Origin: Allochromatium tepidum
Lineage (GTDB): Bacteria > Pseudomonadota > Gammaproteobacteria > Chromatiales > Chromatiaceae
Assembly: GCF_018409545.1 (NCBI RefSeq)
Contig: NZ_AP024564.1
Span: 1-64,000 of the forward strand
Direction: 5' to 3'
Length of the DNA: 64,000 nucleotides
The first letter of the stretch is position 1. The number at the start of each line of letters is the position of its first letter. Shown here piece by piece: positions 41,656 through 49,156 of this stretch. The notes beneath the pieces are model-generated. The model did not search any database, was not told the DNA's origin, and was given only the letters and a program-made list of their open reading frames with translations. The position numbers and the translations under genes were made by a program.

Positions 41656-42311
41656 TTGGTCTTTTTCTCAAAAACCTGGATCGCCGGGTTTTCGAGCACC
41701 ACGACATCCGGCCCGTCGGCCCCGACGCGCGTTCCAAGCTTGCCGGTCAGTGAGGCGACCCACTGGGGCCAGTCCGCCTTGGCCTTCTCCAATTTCTTCC
41801 AGGCTTTCGGAGGCAGCGTGGCCACGACCAGGGCGCTCTCGGTCTGGATGCCGATTTTCATGCCGCTTTTGACAGGCATCGGCTTGGGGATTTCGGAAAA
41901 TTTAACGGTCAGTTCGAGTCGGCCAGGCACGATGTTGTCCTCGGTCAGTGGGGCGTCGATGGGAAGCTCGGGAACCGGCGCCGTCGTTTTTGCAGGCGGG
42001 TTCCACCTTTTTTCGAGTCGGGCTTTCGCGTGCTCAGAGGCCTCCGCCGTGACACTTCCGGCGGGTTGGCCCTGGAGATCGACCCGAGGGGTATCTGGTC
42101 GCAGACTTTTTAGGTAGCGCACGCGCGAGCAGTAGACCGACAAGGTATGGCGGACCTGTTGGGGGTCGTGCCCCACCTCGACCAGGTCGTCGAAAAGCCC
42201 AATTTTGAGCGGCTGGGGCTTCTTCCAGTCGAAACAGGCTGGATATAGGTCGGCGAGATCGAGCAGGGGTGGTCGCGATTTTTTGCGTTCCGACGCTTTC
42301 GTTTCGGGCAT
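41652..42311 (-). CDS. ProQ/FinO-family RNA chaperone
   Basis: A 219-residue protein. Residues 15-100 (LADLYPACFDWKKPQPLKIGLFDDLV...VRHTLSVYCSRVRYLKSL...RVDLQG) are the ProQ/FinO domain, which binds RNA hairpins with 3' tails and promotes sRNA-mRNA pairing. The C-terminal half has a separate beta-rich domain of unknown type. A plasmid FinO-like protein commonly controls transfer genes; here the structured leaders and terminators of this plasmid are possible targets (inference). The stop codon lies on an IS605 end, so the last residues may be altered. Confidence 0.8.
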   Translation of the reverse strand: MPETKASERKKSRPPLLDLADLYPACFDWKKPQPLKIGLFDDLVEVGHDPQQVRHTLSVYCSRVRYLKSLRPDTPRVDLQGQPAGSVTAEASEHAKARLEKRWNPPAKTTAPVPELPIDAPLTEDNIVPGRLELTVKFSEIPKPMPVKSGMKIGIQTESALVVATLPPKAWKKLEKAKADWPQWVASLTGKLGTRVGADGPDVVVLENPAIQVFEKKTN

Positions 42312-42340
42312 ATGCTTGCAAGCACAATGATAGATGCGAA

Positions 42341-42348
42341 ATAGCTAT
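42341..42348. promoter_or_regulatory. ATAGCTAT palindrome upstream of proQ
   Basis: Part of AAATAGCTATCTTAAAGATA, about 30 bp upstream of the ATG at 42311. Same core as at 41587. Confidence 0.4.
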
Positions 42349-42463
42349 CTTAAAGATAGAACATAGATTTGTTAAGCGCCAAATACGCGAGACTGCCGCT
42401 CCGACAGACAGCGACGCTCGTTTAGGCGCGGCGGCTAGACTCGTCCCCCACGCCCCGTCGGTC

Positions 42464-42587
42464 TTTGACAGCCGATCGCGCATCGAAGGGGGCTTGCCGA
42501 CGGTCACGGCCAGGCGCCCGTTGGGCCTGGAGACCCCGTTGGATTCGCCCCCAGAACCCCTCGGCTTTAGCCGTGGGGAGGTTCAGT
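42464..42587. mobile_element. Non-autonomous IS605-type remnant (second hairpin family, copy 2)
   Basis: Almost identical to 16238-16372, ending GTGGGGAGGTTCAG. The downstream 40 bp are shared with 32950-32990. Confidence 0.6.
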
Positions 42588-42603
42588 GATGGGGTTTTTT
42601 CTT

Positions 42604-42632
42604 AAAGCTAGATATAAGATAGCTATATATCG
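42604..42632 (+). promoter_or_regulatory. Candidate promoter with GATAGCTATA site
   Basis: TTAAAG and TATATA at 16-17-bp spacing, overlapped by GATAGCTATA (42618-42627). It would drive the leader-controlled gene at 42733. A duplicate without that gene lies at about 32966-32990. Confidence 0.4.
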
Positions 42633-42664
42633 CCATTCTATATAGACGCCACCCCCAAACCACC

Positions 42665-42732
42665 CCGCTCTTTCCTGACCCACAAATCCTCTTGAACCCA
42701 GCCTGTCGCTGGGACTTGAAGAGGAAATACCC
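42665..42732 (+). promoter_or_regulatory. Structured 5' leader (leader family member)
   Basis: Box GACCCACAAATCCTCTT, hairpin CCCAGC-CTGTC-GCTGGG and Shine-Dalgarno AAGAGGA. TCCTCTT (42687-42693) is perfectly complementary to AAGAGGA (42719-42725). Located 28 kb from the main leader cluster. Confidence 0.6.
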
Positions 42733-43341
42733 ATGAGCAACAACACGCACGTTTCCGTCGACGCCGAGCGCCGCCTCTATATCATCAAGCACCCGGCCGG
42801 CGTCAGCTGCCTGGGCTTTGACAATCTGGAGCAGAACCTGTCGGTGCTTCAAGAGCGCCTGGATCTGTCGGTAGAGGTAGAGAGCGCCCCGGTGGGGACG
42901 CCTGAGCGTTACGCTCAATACGAGCAGATGCTTGATGAGGCCAGTCGCTATCCAAAAAAGATGGCAGGGACATGGTTCAAGCCGAAGACCCCTCCGCGGG
43001 TCCGGCGGATCCTGGAGAAAGCGTGGCGTGAAGACGTCAAGCTTCGCCTTTTTTTCGGCGACGTCGACTCAGGGCGGGACTGGCTGGAGGAGAACGACAC
43101 TTCCGGCCGGATCGGTCGCTCGACGGGGCTGATGAAAGTTCCCCTTCTCTTGAGTGACAGCGGACGCTTCGGCGCTCCGATTCTCGATGACTGCATCGTC
43201 AAGATACAAAACCAAGCGGGGAAGGTACTGTGGCAGCACCGCAAGTACCATCTTCCCGAGATGGAGATCCAGAAGGGCTCGGGGGGATCCTGGGAACTGC
43301 TGGTCGAAGGTCGCGTTCACGCCCGCTTTAAATCTTCCTGA
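42733..43341 (+). CDS. Hypothetical protein, 3' end displaced by an IS1595 composite
   Basis: A 202-residue protein of unknown family; residues 15-60 look beta-rich, and a helical basic part follows (RRILEKAWREDVKLRLFFGD). The IS inserted within the last codons, giving the end KSS. Removing 43337-44551 (IS plus one TAAATCTT copy) restores KSLGEAAAYTAFLSGERYPD and a TGA at 44605-44607, followed by a terminator. So the native protein had about 17 more residues. The leader places it in the same regulon as the primase, VWA and AAA genes. Confidence 0.65.
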   Translation: MSNNTHVSVDAERRLYIIKHPAGVSCLGFDNLEQNLSVLQERLDLSVEVESAPVGTPERYAQYEQMLDEASRYPKKMAGTWFKPKTPPRVRRILEKAWREDVKLRLFFGDVDSGRDWLEENDTSGRIGRSTGLMKVPLLLSDSGRFGAPILDDCIVKIQNQAGKVLWQHRKYHLPEMEIQKGSGGSWELLVEGRVHARFKSS

Positions 43342-44543
43342 TTAGTTACGAAGCTCAGCACTGCGGTGCGAGAACTCTCAGGCCAAGTTTTTGTTTTCTC
43401 TTGCCCGGTCAATCTCTGACCACCTAAGCGCGGCCTCCAAGTCAGCGCAGACGACCAGCGTACCTGGCACAAACTCAGATGGCTGAAAATAATTTCATAA
43501 AAACAATGCCTGATTAGTTACGAACCTCAGCAGACTCGTCTCTTCTAGTCTACACTCTCAGTAGATGCCACTCACCGGAGACAGCTGATGCCTCAGAACA
43601 CGATTCAGTTTCAGAAAGGCTTGAGTTTGCCGGAGTTTCTCCAGAACTACGGAACCGAGGACCAGTGCAAACAGGCCCTTGAACAGTGGCGTTGGCCGCA
43701 AGGCTTCGTCTGCCCGAGCTGCGGACACGCGGGTGAGCCGGTGCGCTTGCGCACGCGGGCGCTGTTGCAGTGTCGCCACTGTCATCATCAAACCTCACTG
43801 ATCGCCGGAACGATCTTTGAGGCGACCAAGTTGCCGCTGACGACCTGGTTTTCGGCGATGTTTCTGCTGACACAGCAGAAAAACGGGATCTCGGCCCTGG
43901 AGCTCAAACGGCATCTGGGCGTGTCCTATTTGACGGCGTGGCGGGTTAAGCACAAATTGTTGCAAGTCATGAAAGAGCGCGACGATCAAACGCCGCTCAG
44001 CGGCGTCATCGAGGTCGACGACGCCTACTGGGGCGGCGAGCACCACGGGGGCAAGCGCGGGCGCGGCTCACCGAACAAGGTTCCATTCATCGCCGCGCTC
44101 TCGTGCGACGAGGACAACCACCCCATCGGCCTGCGCTTGGGTAAAGTCGCCGGCTTCCGCAAAACCGAGGTCGAACGCTTCGCCAAGCGCCACTTTGACC
44201 CCAGCGCCCTCATCCGCACGGATGGATTGTCCTGCTTCAGCGCCATCGCCGCGGCCGGATTCGAGCACCAGCCGATCGTCACCGGCGGCGGCCACCCCAG
44301 CATGGAGATTCCTGAGTTCCAGTGGCTCAATACCGTGCTGGGCAACGTCAAAAACAGCCTGCAAGGCTCCTACCATCATCTCAGCGGCAAGCATCTGCCG
44401 CGCCACCTCGCCGAGTTCTGCTATCGCTTCAATCGCCGCTTCGACCTCGCCGCCATGCTGCCGCGCTTGGGCAAAGCCGCGGTGCGTACACCCCCAATGC
44501 CGCATCGCCTCCTCAAACTAGCTGAGCTATGTTAATAATCAGG
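43337..44543 (+). mobile_element. IS1595-group element with a nested left end, 8-bp target duplication
   Basis: TAAATCTT flanks the whole unit (43329-43336 and 44544-44551). The outer left end CCTGATTAGTTACGAAGC starts 172 bp of MITE sequence identical to 30417-30588. A second left end CCTGATTAGTTACGAACC starts at 43509 directly before the transposase part. The right end is CCTGATTATTAACATAGC in complement at 44526-44543. The element therefore moved with the outer MITE end and the inner IS's right end. Confidence 0.85.
43588..44535 (+). CDS. IS1595-family (ISXO2-like) transposase
   Basis: A 315-residue protein: an N-terminal zinc ribbon CPSCG...CRHCHHQTSLIAGTIF, then a DDE-type domain with VIEVDDAYWGGE, IRTDGLSCF and the later VLGNVKNSLQGSYHHLS. 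The domain order is that of ISXO2-like transposases of the IS1595 family. It appears complete, and should recognise both its own ends and the related MITE ends in the window. Confidence 0.9.
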   Translation: MPQNTIQFQKGLSLPEFLQNYGTEDQCKQALEQWRWPQGFVCPSCGHAGEPVRLRTRALLQCRHCHHQTSLIAGTIFEATKLPLTTWFSAMFLLTQQKNGISALELKRHLGVSYLTAWRVKHKLLQVMKERDDQTPLSGVIEVDDAYWGGEHHGGKRGRGSPNKVPFIAALSCDEDNHPIGLRLGKVAGFRKTEVERFAKRHFDPSALIRTDGLSCFSAIAAAGFEHQPIVTGGGHPSMEIPEFQWLNTVLGNVKNSLQGSYHHLSGKHLPRHLAEFCYRFNRRFDLAAMLPRLGKAAVRTPPMPHRLLKLAELC

Positions 44544-44636
44544 TAAATCTTTGGGTGAAGCAGCCGCCTATACCGCGTTTTTGAGCGGTGAACGCTACCC
44601 GGACTGACCTGACTGAGCCATCGGCTCTACCCCACG

Positions 44637-44667
44637 CCCCATCGGTCCTTGACTGATGGGGTTTTTG
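44637..44667 (+). terminator. Rho-independent terminator of the interrupted gene
   Basis: CCCCATCGG...CTGATGGGG followed by TTTTTG, 30 bases after the native stop at 44605. It has the same style as the terminators at 12778 and 11421. Confidence 0.75.
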
Positions 44668-44677
44668 CATGCTTTAT

Positions 44678-44723
44678 CCAGTGCGCCGTAAAACCCCGTC
44701 CTTCAGGGCGGGGAGGATGTCAA
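44678..44723 (+). mobile_element. 46-bp minimal TnpB-element derivative
   Basis: TTTAT at 44673-44677 is followed by CCAGTGCGCCGTAAAACC, identical to the left end of the intact element at 61687, and then by its right hairpin ending GGATGTCAA. It equals the intact element with everything between the left and right hairpins deleted. Beyond it lies AT-rich DNA to 45065. Confidence 0.7.
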
Positions 44724-44776
44724 GGAGCAAAAAACAGTTCTTGATTTTTTCTTCATTTTTCATCAGGATTTTCCAC

Positions 44777-44795
44777 TGTAGATAGGTTATCTACA
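44777..44795. promoter_or_regulatory. TGTAGATA-GGT-TATCTACA palindrome
   Basis: Perfect 8-bp arms with a 3-bp spacer in the 450-bp gap upstream of the MazE-like gene; a possible operator. Confidence 0.4.
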
Positions 44796-45065
44796 AGCGT
44801 GAAGGTTTCACGCCCCATGGTCGGGGTCAACGTCGAATCGCAAGGTTGTTCTCTGTTCAGGATGAACGCCGAGGCAATTTTTATGGCGCAAGCTGGGTTT
44901 CGACGGCTGACACGGCCCATGTTGCCGGTGTTGACCGGCCATTCGGTTGGGACTGCTCAACCCGGACTCCAGTTGCTCGCCCACCAGGGCGCTATCAACG
45001 GAGAGCGAATCACTTAAAAACCACCATAAGCAACTTTGTTTAGGTTTTTAGGAACAGGTTTAGAA

Positions 45066-45290
45066 ATGGCAACAACACACGTGAATCAGCGCGTTCAAAA
45101 GCACCGCGATGCACTGCGCAGGGCGGGGCTTCGTCCGGTTCAAATCTGGGTGCCTGACACGCGCCGCCCGGACTTCGCGGCGGAGTGCCGCCGTCAATGC
45201 CTGCTTGTGGCTCAGGCCGACAGTGCCGACACCGCCATGCAGCAGTTCATGGATGAAGCCTTGGCAGACGTGGACGGCTGGACGGAATGA
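45066..45290 (+). CDS. MazE-like antitoxin (DUF3018 type)
   Basis: A 74-residue protein (MATTHVNQRVQKHRDALRRAGLRPVQIWVPD...) with the conserved start of DUF3018/MazE-type antitoxins, which pair with MazF/PemK RNases. It overlaps the start of a mazF-like frame (ATG at 45287), but only about 12 codons of the toxin remain. The antitoxin is therefore an orphan. Confidence 0.7.
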   Translation: MATTHVNQRVQKHRDALRRAGLRPVQIWVPDTRRPDFAAECRRQCLLVAQADSADTAMQQFMDEALADVDGWTE

Positions 45291-45796
45291 TGCGCGGCGA
45301 CCTTGTGACCATCGCCATGCAAGTCTTGATGCGATTGCCCTGGGGCGCCCATGAGCCCGCAGCGCGTCTTCCAGGCAGTCCACGCAAAACCCCGCATCCA
45401 GGCACACCGCTGGATCCTTCCTATCCGCGCGAGAACGAATTGCTCCAGGCACGTATCGCCGCCGAGCATCTGCTGATCTCGCAGTTTGCGCCGGGCACCA
45501 AGACCCAGCGTTTTCACTTTCCCCAGCGCAACCGCACGATGGCCCTGATTTCGGATGCCACGATGATCGTCGAGGCCGGTGAGACCAGCGGCTCGCTGTC
45601 CCAGGGCTGGGAGGCGCTTCGTTTGGGGCGGCTGCTCTACATCACGCGCGCTCTGGCCGATGATCCGGCGCTCCGCCGGCCGTCGAAGATGCTCGATCAT
45701 GGCGCTCAGATTCTGAGCGATGCGACGCTGCCCGATTTCCTGGAAGCCTTGCCGTCTCGGCTGACGCCGGTACTCGATGCCGCCGTTCCCTTCTGA
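45287..45796 (+). pseudogene. Chimera of a truncated mazF start and a DprA-like 3' fragment
   Basis: The first codons MMRGDLVTIAMQ match a MazF N-terminus. At 45323 the sequence CTTGATGCGATTGCCCTGG begins (also found inverted at 50286), and after it the frame reads HLLISQFAPGTKTQRFHFPQRNRTMALISDATMIVEAGETSGSL, the C-terminal half of a DprA/Smf-type Rossmann fold. Two unrelated genes have been joined, probably by deletion at an IS end. Confidence 0.55.
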
Positions 45797-46050
45797 ACTC
45801 CCCTTCTGTTCGTTGCTCGCTACTTCGATCGCTTCATTTGTCACTGTGCTTTCTGTTTGATCCGCTACCGCCACCAAGGTCTGCTGCGTCGCGAGCCTTG
45901 AGGGAAGCGTGGGACAGGTGGTCCGTCGTGCTGGTCGGTGTCGGTGATCCGGCTTGTCTGCTTTTGCTCGTCTTATCGCCTCCGCCGATAGCGTGTGGAG
46001 ATACAGGATGGGCGGGGGGGCGGGGCGGTTCATCCTCAGTCTGCTGGATA

Positions 46051-46288
46051 TGTCTACAAAAATACCGTTCTCTCGGCCACGGCGTCAGCCGTGGGTTTCC
46101 TTTTCATAGATTTAAGGTTTTCTAAAGTTTGAGGCGCTGAAAGACTTTTTTGATCAAAAGCTTACGAGCGCAAATGACTACAGAAATACCGTTTCATGTC
46201 TACGAAAGTACCGTGATATGACTACAAAAGTACCGTGACACGTCTACAAAAATACCGTATATGTCTACAAAAAAAATGCGTGTAGACA
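46051..46288. repeat. RepB iterons and inverted operator (oriV 2)
   Basis: TGTCTACAAAAATACCGT-type iterons start at 46051, 46175, 46197, 46219 and 46241, the last four at 22-bp spacing. TGTCTACA (46262-46269) and TGTAGACA (46281-46288) form an inverted pair at the start of repB, the usual autoregulatory operator. The stretch 46085-46165 is AT-rich and would suit strand opening. Confidence 0.85.
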
Positions 46289-47157
46289 TGAAGCGATCCA
46301 CCAAACCCAACCGAGTGGTACAGTCCAATGCGCTGACGACGGCCTCGTACAAACTCACGTTGGTCGAGAAGCAGATCCTGCTGTTAGCCGTCGCCAAAGT
46401 CCGAGACTGCGGTGAATCCCTCGATCCCTCCACTCCTGTTGTCGTGTCGGCGCTGGATTTGGTTGAGATCTTCGGCGCCGATCCGTCCAACGCCTACAAA
46501 TATCTCAAGAGTGCCACGGAGCTTTTGTACGAGCGCTCGGTGACGATCGATCGTCCCGACCCGGACAACCCAAAACTTCGGTTCACACGCACGCGCTGGG
46601 TCGCCGCCCTGGATCATTTCCCGACCGAGGGACGTATCAGCCTGTTTTTCTCACCCAAGGTGCTGCCTTATCTGACGAACTTGGCCCGCGAGTTCACTGC
46701 CTTCCAACTCCAACACACGGCGGATATGACATCGGTCTATGCCATCCGGATCTACGAGCTTCTGTGTCAGTGGCGTAGCCGTGGAGAGCTGGAGGTGACG
46801 TTGGATTGGTTGCGAGAGAGATTCAACCTTCCGGAAAGCTATGATGATGTTCGCCGACTCAAAAGCCGCGTCATCGTCCCCGCCATTGAGCAGATCAATG
46901 CTCACAGCGACCTCTGGGTGAAATGGGAACAGCGTAAACGCGGGCGCGTGGTCGAGGCACTGATTTTCACCTTCGGCCCCAAGGCCGAGCAGAAGCCCGA
47001 CACTGAAAGCCGGCCTGCCTCCCCGGCCAATTCAAAACCCGCCAAGCCCAAGCTCACGCGCGCCTACATCGAGCGGCACGCCCAGCCCGGAGAAAGCTGG
47101 GAAGAAGCCTGGGAGCGCTGTCGTCGCAAGCTGGAGCAGGAGAGTGTCGGCCCGTGA
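46261..47157 (+). CDS. repB: Rep_3-family replication initiator RepB
   Basis: A 298-residue protein with the Rep_3 signature RVVQSNALTTASYKLTLVEKQILLLAVAKV and SALDLVEIFG...AYKYLKSATELLYERSVTI. Two winged helices follow, including FTAFQLQHTADMTSVYAIRIYELLCQWRSRG and a LRERFNLPESYDDVRRLKSRVI segment. The C-terminal 50 residues are polar. The start may be the ATG at 46288, because the upstream codons overlap the inverted operator. It binds the adjacent iterons. The stop overlaps the next start (GTGA). Confidence 0.9.
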   Translation: MSTKKMRVDMKRSTKPNRVVQSNALTTASYKLTLVEKQILLLAVAKVRDCGESLDPSTPVVVSALDLVEIFGADPSNAYKYLKSATELLYERSVTIDRPDPDNPKLRFTRTRWVAALDHFPTEGRISLFFSPKVLPYLTNLAREFTAFQLQHTADMTSVYAIRIYELLCQWRSRGELEVTLDWLRERFNLPESYDDVRRLKSRVIVPAIEQINAHSDLWVKWEQRKRGRVVEALIFTFGPKAEQKPDTESRPASPANSKPAKPKLTRAYIERHAQPGESWEEAWERCRRKLEQESVGP

Positions 47158-47615
47158 GCGATGACCGGGGCACCTATCTGGTACGGCTGATCCCCGAGCA
47201 CTCGGGGCCGGTGCGCATCGGTCGGCTCGGCCTCCTGACGCTGGCCGGCGGGGAACTGCTCTATGTCGGCAGTGCGCTGGGTCCGGGCGGACTGGCGGCG
47301 CGCTGTCGTCATCACGGGCGAGTGGCCGCACGTCCGCATTGGCATCTGGATTATCTGCGCCCGCACTGTCGTGTTCCGGGTTGTTGGGTGGCACGCGGAC
47401 TGGAGCGGCGCGAGCATGTCTGGGCACATGCACTCGGTACCCTGCAGGGCGCCTCCTGGCCGTTGGCGCGCTTCGGGTCGAGCGACTGCGACTGTCCGGC
47501 GCATCTGATCCGGCTGGAGCAGACACCGGAGACGGCGGCGCTCAGTGCGCTGTTGGGTGTGCCGCTGGTGTGGCGGGCGGCGCGGGATCAGTTCGAGGAG
47601 CAAAAAACAGTCTGA
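47154..47615 (+). CDS. DUF123 / GIY-YIG-like protein
   Basis: A 153-residue protein with a GTG start overlapping the repB stop. It matches DUF123, a GIY-YIG-related domain: GTYLVRLIPEHSGPVRIGRLG, GELLYVGSALGPGGLAARCRHHGR, HWHLDYLRPHCRV and SSDCDCPAHLIRL. Such proteins are presumed nucleases or nuclease relatives. Coupling to repB suggests a plasmid-maintenance role, but this is only positional. Confidence 0.75.
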   Translation: MSDDRGTYLVRLIPEHSGPVRIGRLGLLTLAGGELLYVGSALGPGGLAARCRHHGRVAARPHWHLDYLRPHCRVPGCWVARGLERREHVWAHALGTLQGASWPLARFGSSDCDCPAHLIRLEQTPETAALSALLGVPLVWRAARDQFEEQKTV

Positions 47616-47618
47616 GGT

Positions 47619-48626
47619 ATGACGGAGACATTGATGGAGAGTGCGCTGTGGTCGGCTGATACGATCAAGGTTGAGACCGAGGCCGAGCCTTCGCCCGGCT
47701 TCAAAGACGAGGGATCGCCCACGGATAAGCGCGCCTCATCCGCGCCTGTCATGGCCGACGAGTCTGTGCCGGCGGACGAACGCACCGAGCGGCCCGATAC
47801 GCTCGCCCCGCCCGTCCTGCCCAGCGGCCCGCTCCAGCCGCCCCGCTCCGTGGCCCTCTACATCGACGGCGACAACCAATCCCCCGCCATCGCGCGCGAC
47901 CTGCTGGCGAGTATTCGGCAGGATTTGGGGCTGGACGTCTCGCGCGTGGTGCTGGCCGGCAACGATCATGGTCATACCGTGCCACGCTGGCAGGCGGCGC
48001 TGGCCAAGGAGGGATTGGCCGAGGATCGGATTCTGGCGCTGCGCGTACCCCGAAAGCCCGAGGCGGCGGATCTGGCCGTGATCCTGGAGTTGGGTGCGGC
48101 CCTGGAGCGGCATCGTCAGGAACCGGATCTGGTGGTGGTCGTCTCGCGCGACGAGTGGCTGATCGGAGCGGCTGAGGCGGTGCGGGCGCGGGGCTGTCGG
48201 GTTTGGGTCGCCTATGCCGAGAACGAGGCGGTGCCGGCTCAGACTCAGTTACCGACGTTGCTGCTGCCGGCCGTCCAGCGCAACCAGGCCACGAGCAAGG
48301 CGGCAACAGTCGCCCCCGAGAAGCCGACTGAAAGCGTGAGGCCGACGGTCTCGGCTCCCACGTTCACACCCACGACAGCCGTCCCAACGGCCAAGCCCAC
48401 GGCGGCAACTCCAGCCGTTCAGCCGACTTCATCGCACACGAAGTTGCTTGCTCAGATCCGCGCGCAGTGCAAGGTACAGCCGGGCGGCGGGTATCTGGCC
48501 AACGAGGTCGGGCAGGTGCTCTACAAGCTGGGACTGACCGATAAGGCGGCGCGAACCCGGTTCCTGAAGGCGGTTCCCGGCTTGAGGGAGGCGGGAGCGG
48601 GCAGCGCTAAGCGCCTGATATTCTGA
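47619..48626 (+). CDS. NYN-domain (PIN-like) protein with C-terminal HTH-like domain
   Basis: A 335-residue protein. The N-terminal 75 residues are disordered. The NYN domain starts SVALYIDGDNQSPAIARDLLASI with its acidic residues, then VVLAGNDHG, KPEAADLAVILELG and VVVVSRDEWLIGAAEAVRARG. A Pro/Thr/Ala-rich linker leads to a C-terminal segment (SHTKLLAQIRAQCKVQPGGGYLANEVGQVLYKLGL...) like an OST-HTH/LOTUS winged helix. NYN proteins are RNases or relatives. It is cotranscribed with repB, judging by spacing. Confidence 0.75.
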   Translation: MTETLMESALWSADTIKVETEAEPSPGFKDEGSPTDKRASSAPVMADESVPADERTERPDTLAPPVLPSGPLQPPRSVALYIDGDNQSPAIARDLLASIRQDLGLDVSRVVLAGNDHGHTVPRWQAALAKEGLAEDRILALRVPRKPEAADLAVILELGAALERHRQEPDLVVVVSRDEWLIGAAEAVRARGCRVWVAYAENEAVPAQTQLPTLLLPAVQRNQATSKAATVAPEKPTESVRPTVSAPTFTPTTAVPTAKPTAATPAVQPTSSHTKLLAQIRAQCKVQPGGGYLANEVGQVLYKLGLTDKAARTRFLKAVPGLREAGAGSAKRLIF

Positions 48627-48635
48627 GGCTATTCT

Positions 48636-48725
48636 GTGATAAGTCACAGTGACTTAAGTTAATCTGACTTGACTTAAGTTAAGTTGAAATGACTTAACTT
48701 AAGTCACTTTGACTTACTTTGACTC
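48636..48725. repeat. TGACTTAAGTTAA repeat cluster with 15-bp perfect inverted repeat
   Basis: TGACTTAAGTTAAGT (48670-48684) and its exact complement (48692-48706) flank 7 bp, with partial copies of TGACTTAAGTTA and TTTGACTTACTTTGACT around them. No gene follows until 49157; the remaining 430 bp contain only short doubtful frames. Confidence 0.6.
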
Positions 48726-49156
48726 ATGGGTTCGGATTGGCGTTTTGGTTTCAGCCGATTAGTGTTCAATCCTGGAACAGGCTGGAGGTGTCGGCGAGAG
48801 GCGTTTGGGGGACGCGAAGCCTATGCCGGATCGGACGGCGGGCGTCTGATCAATGCAGGCGAGATCGGGATGGGCCAACTGGGTGCAGTAACGCAGATCG
48901 CCATACAACTTGACGTGGATCATTTGCCACGGTCTTCATGGCGGTGATACTTTCAAACCATTGGGACGTCATGCACACAAGGGGCTTCATGCCCCATCCG
49001 AGCGCGACGGAAACGGCCACAAGCTTGCAGCCCCAGCGATGACCAACCGAAGCTGAGACGATTCGCTCCGCGCCGGTGGCTTGTCCGAAGCCAGGGAGGC
49101 ATGGAGGCCACGGCGCACAGCGTTCATTGGATCGAAGCTTTGAGGAGACGGCGAGC

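Noticed and set aside
44724-44738. Guide-target pair between the solo TnpB end and 47598-47612 as a functional targeting event
   Set aside because: The 15-nt match is real, but the preceding TTCGA does not fit the TTTAT motif derived from the intact element, so I keep it only as a low-interest observation.
48726-49156. Possible transposase remnant on the minus strand upstream of cas6
   Set aside because: A 130-codon frame exists but shows no catalytic motif, inverted ends or similarity that I can name.
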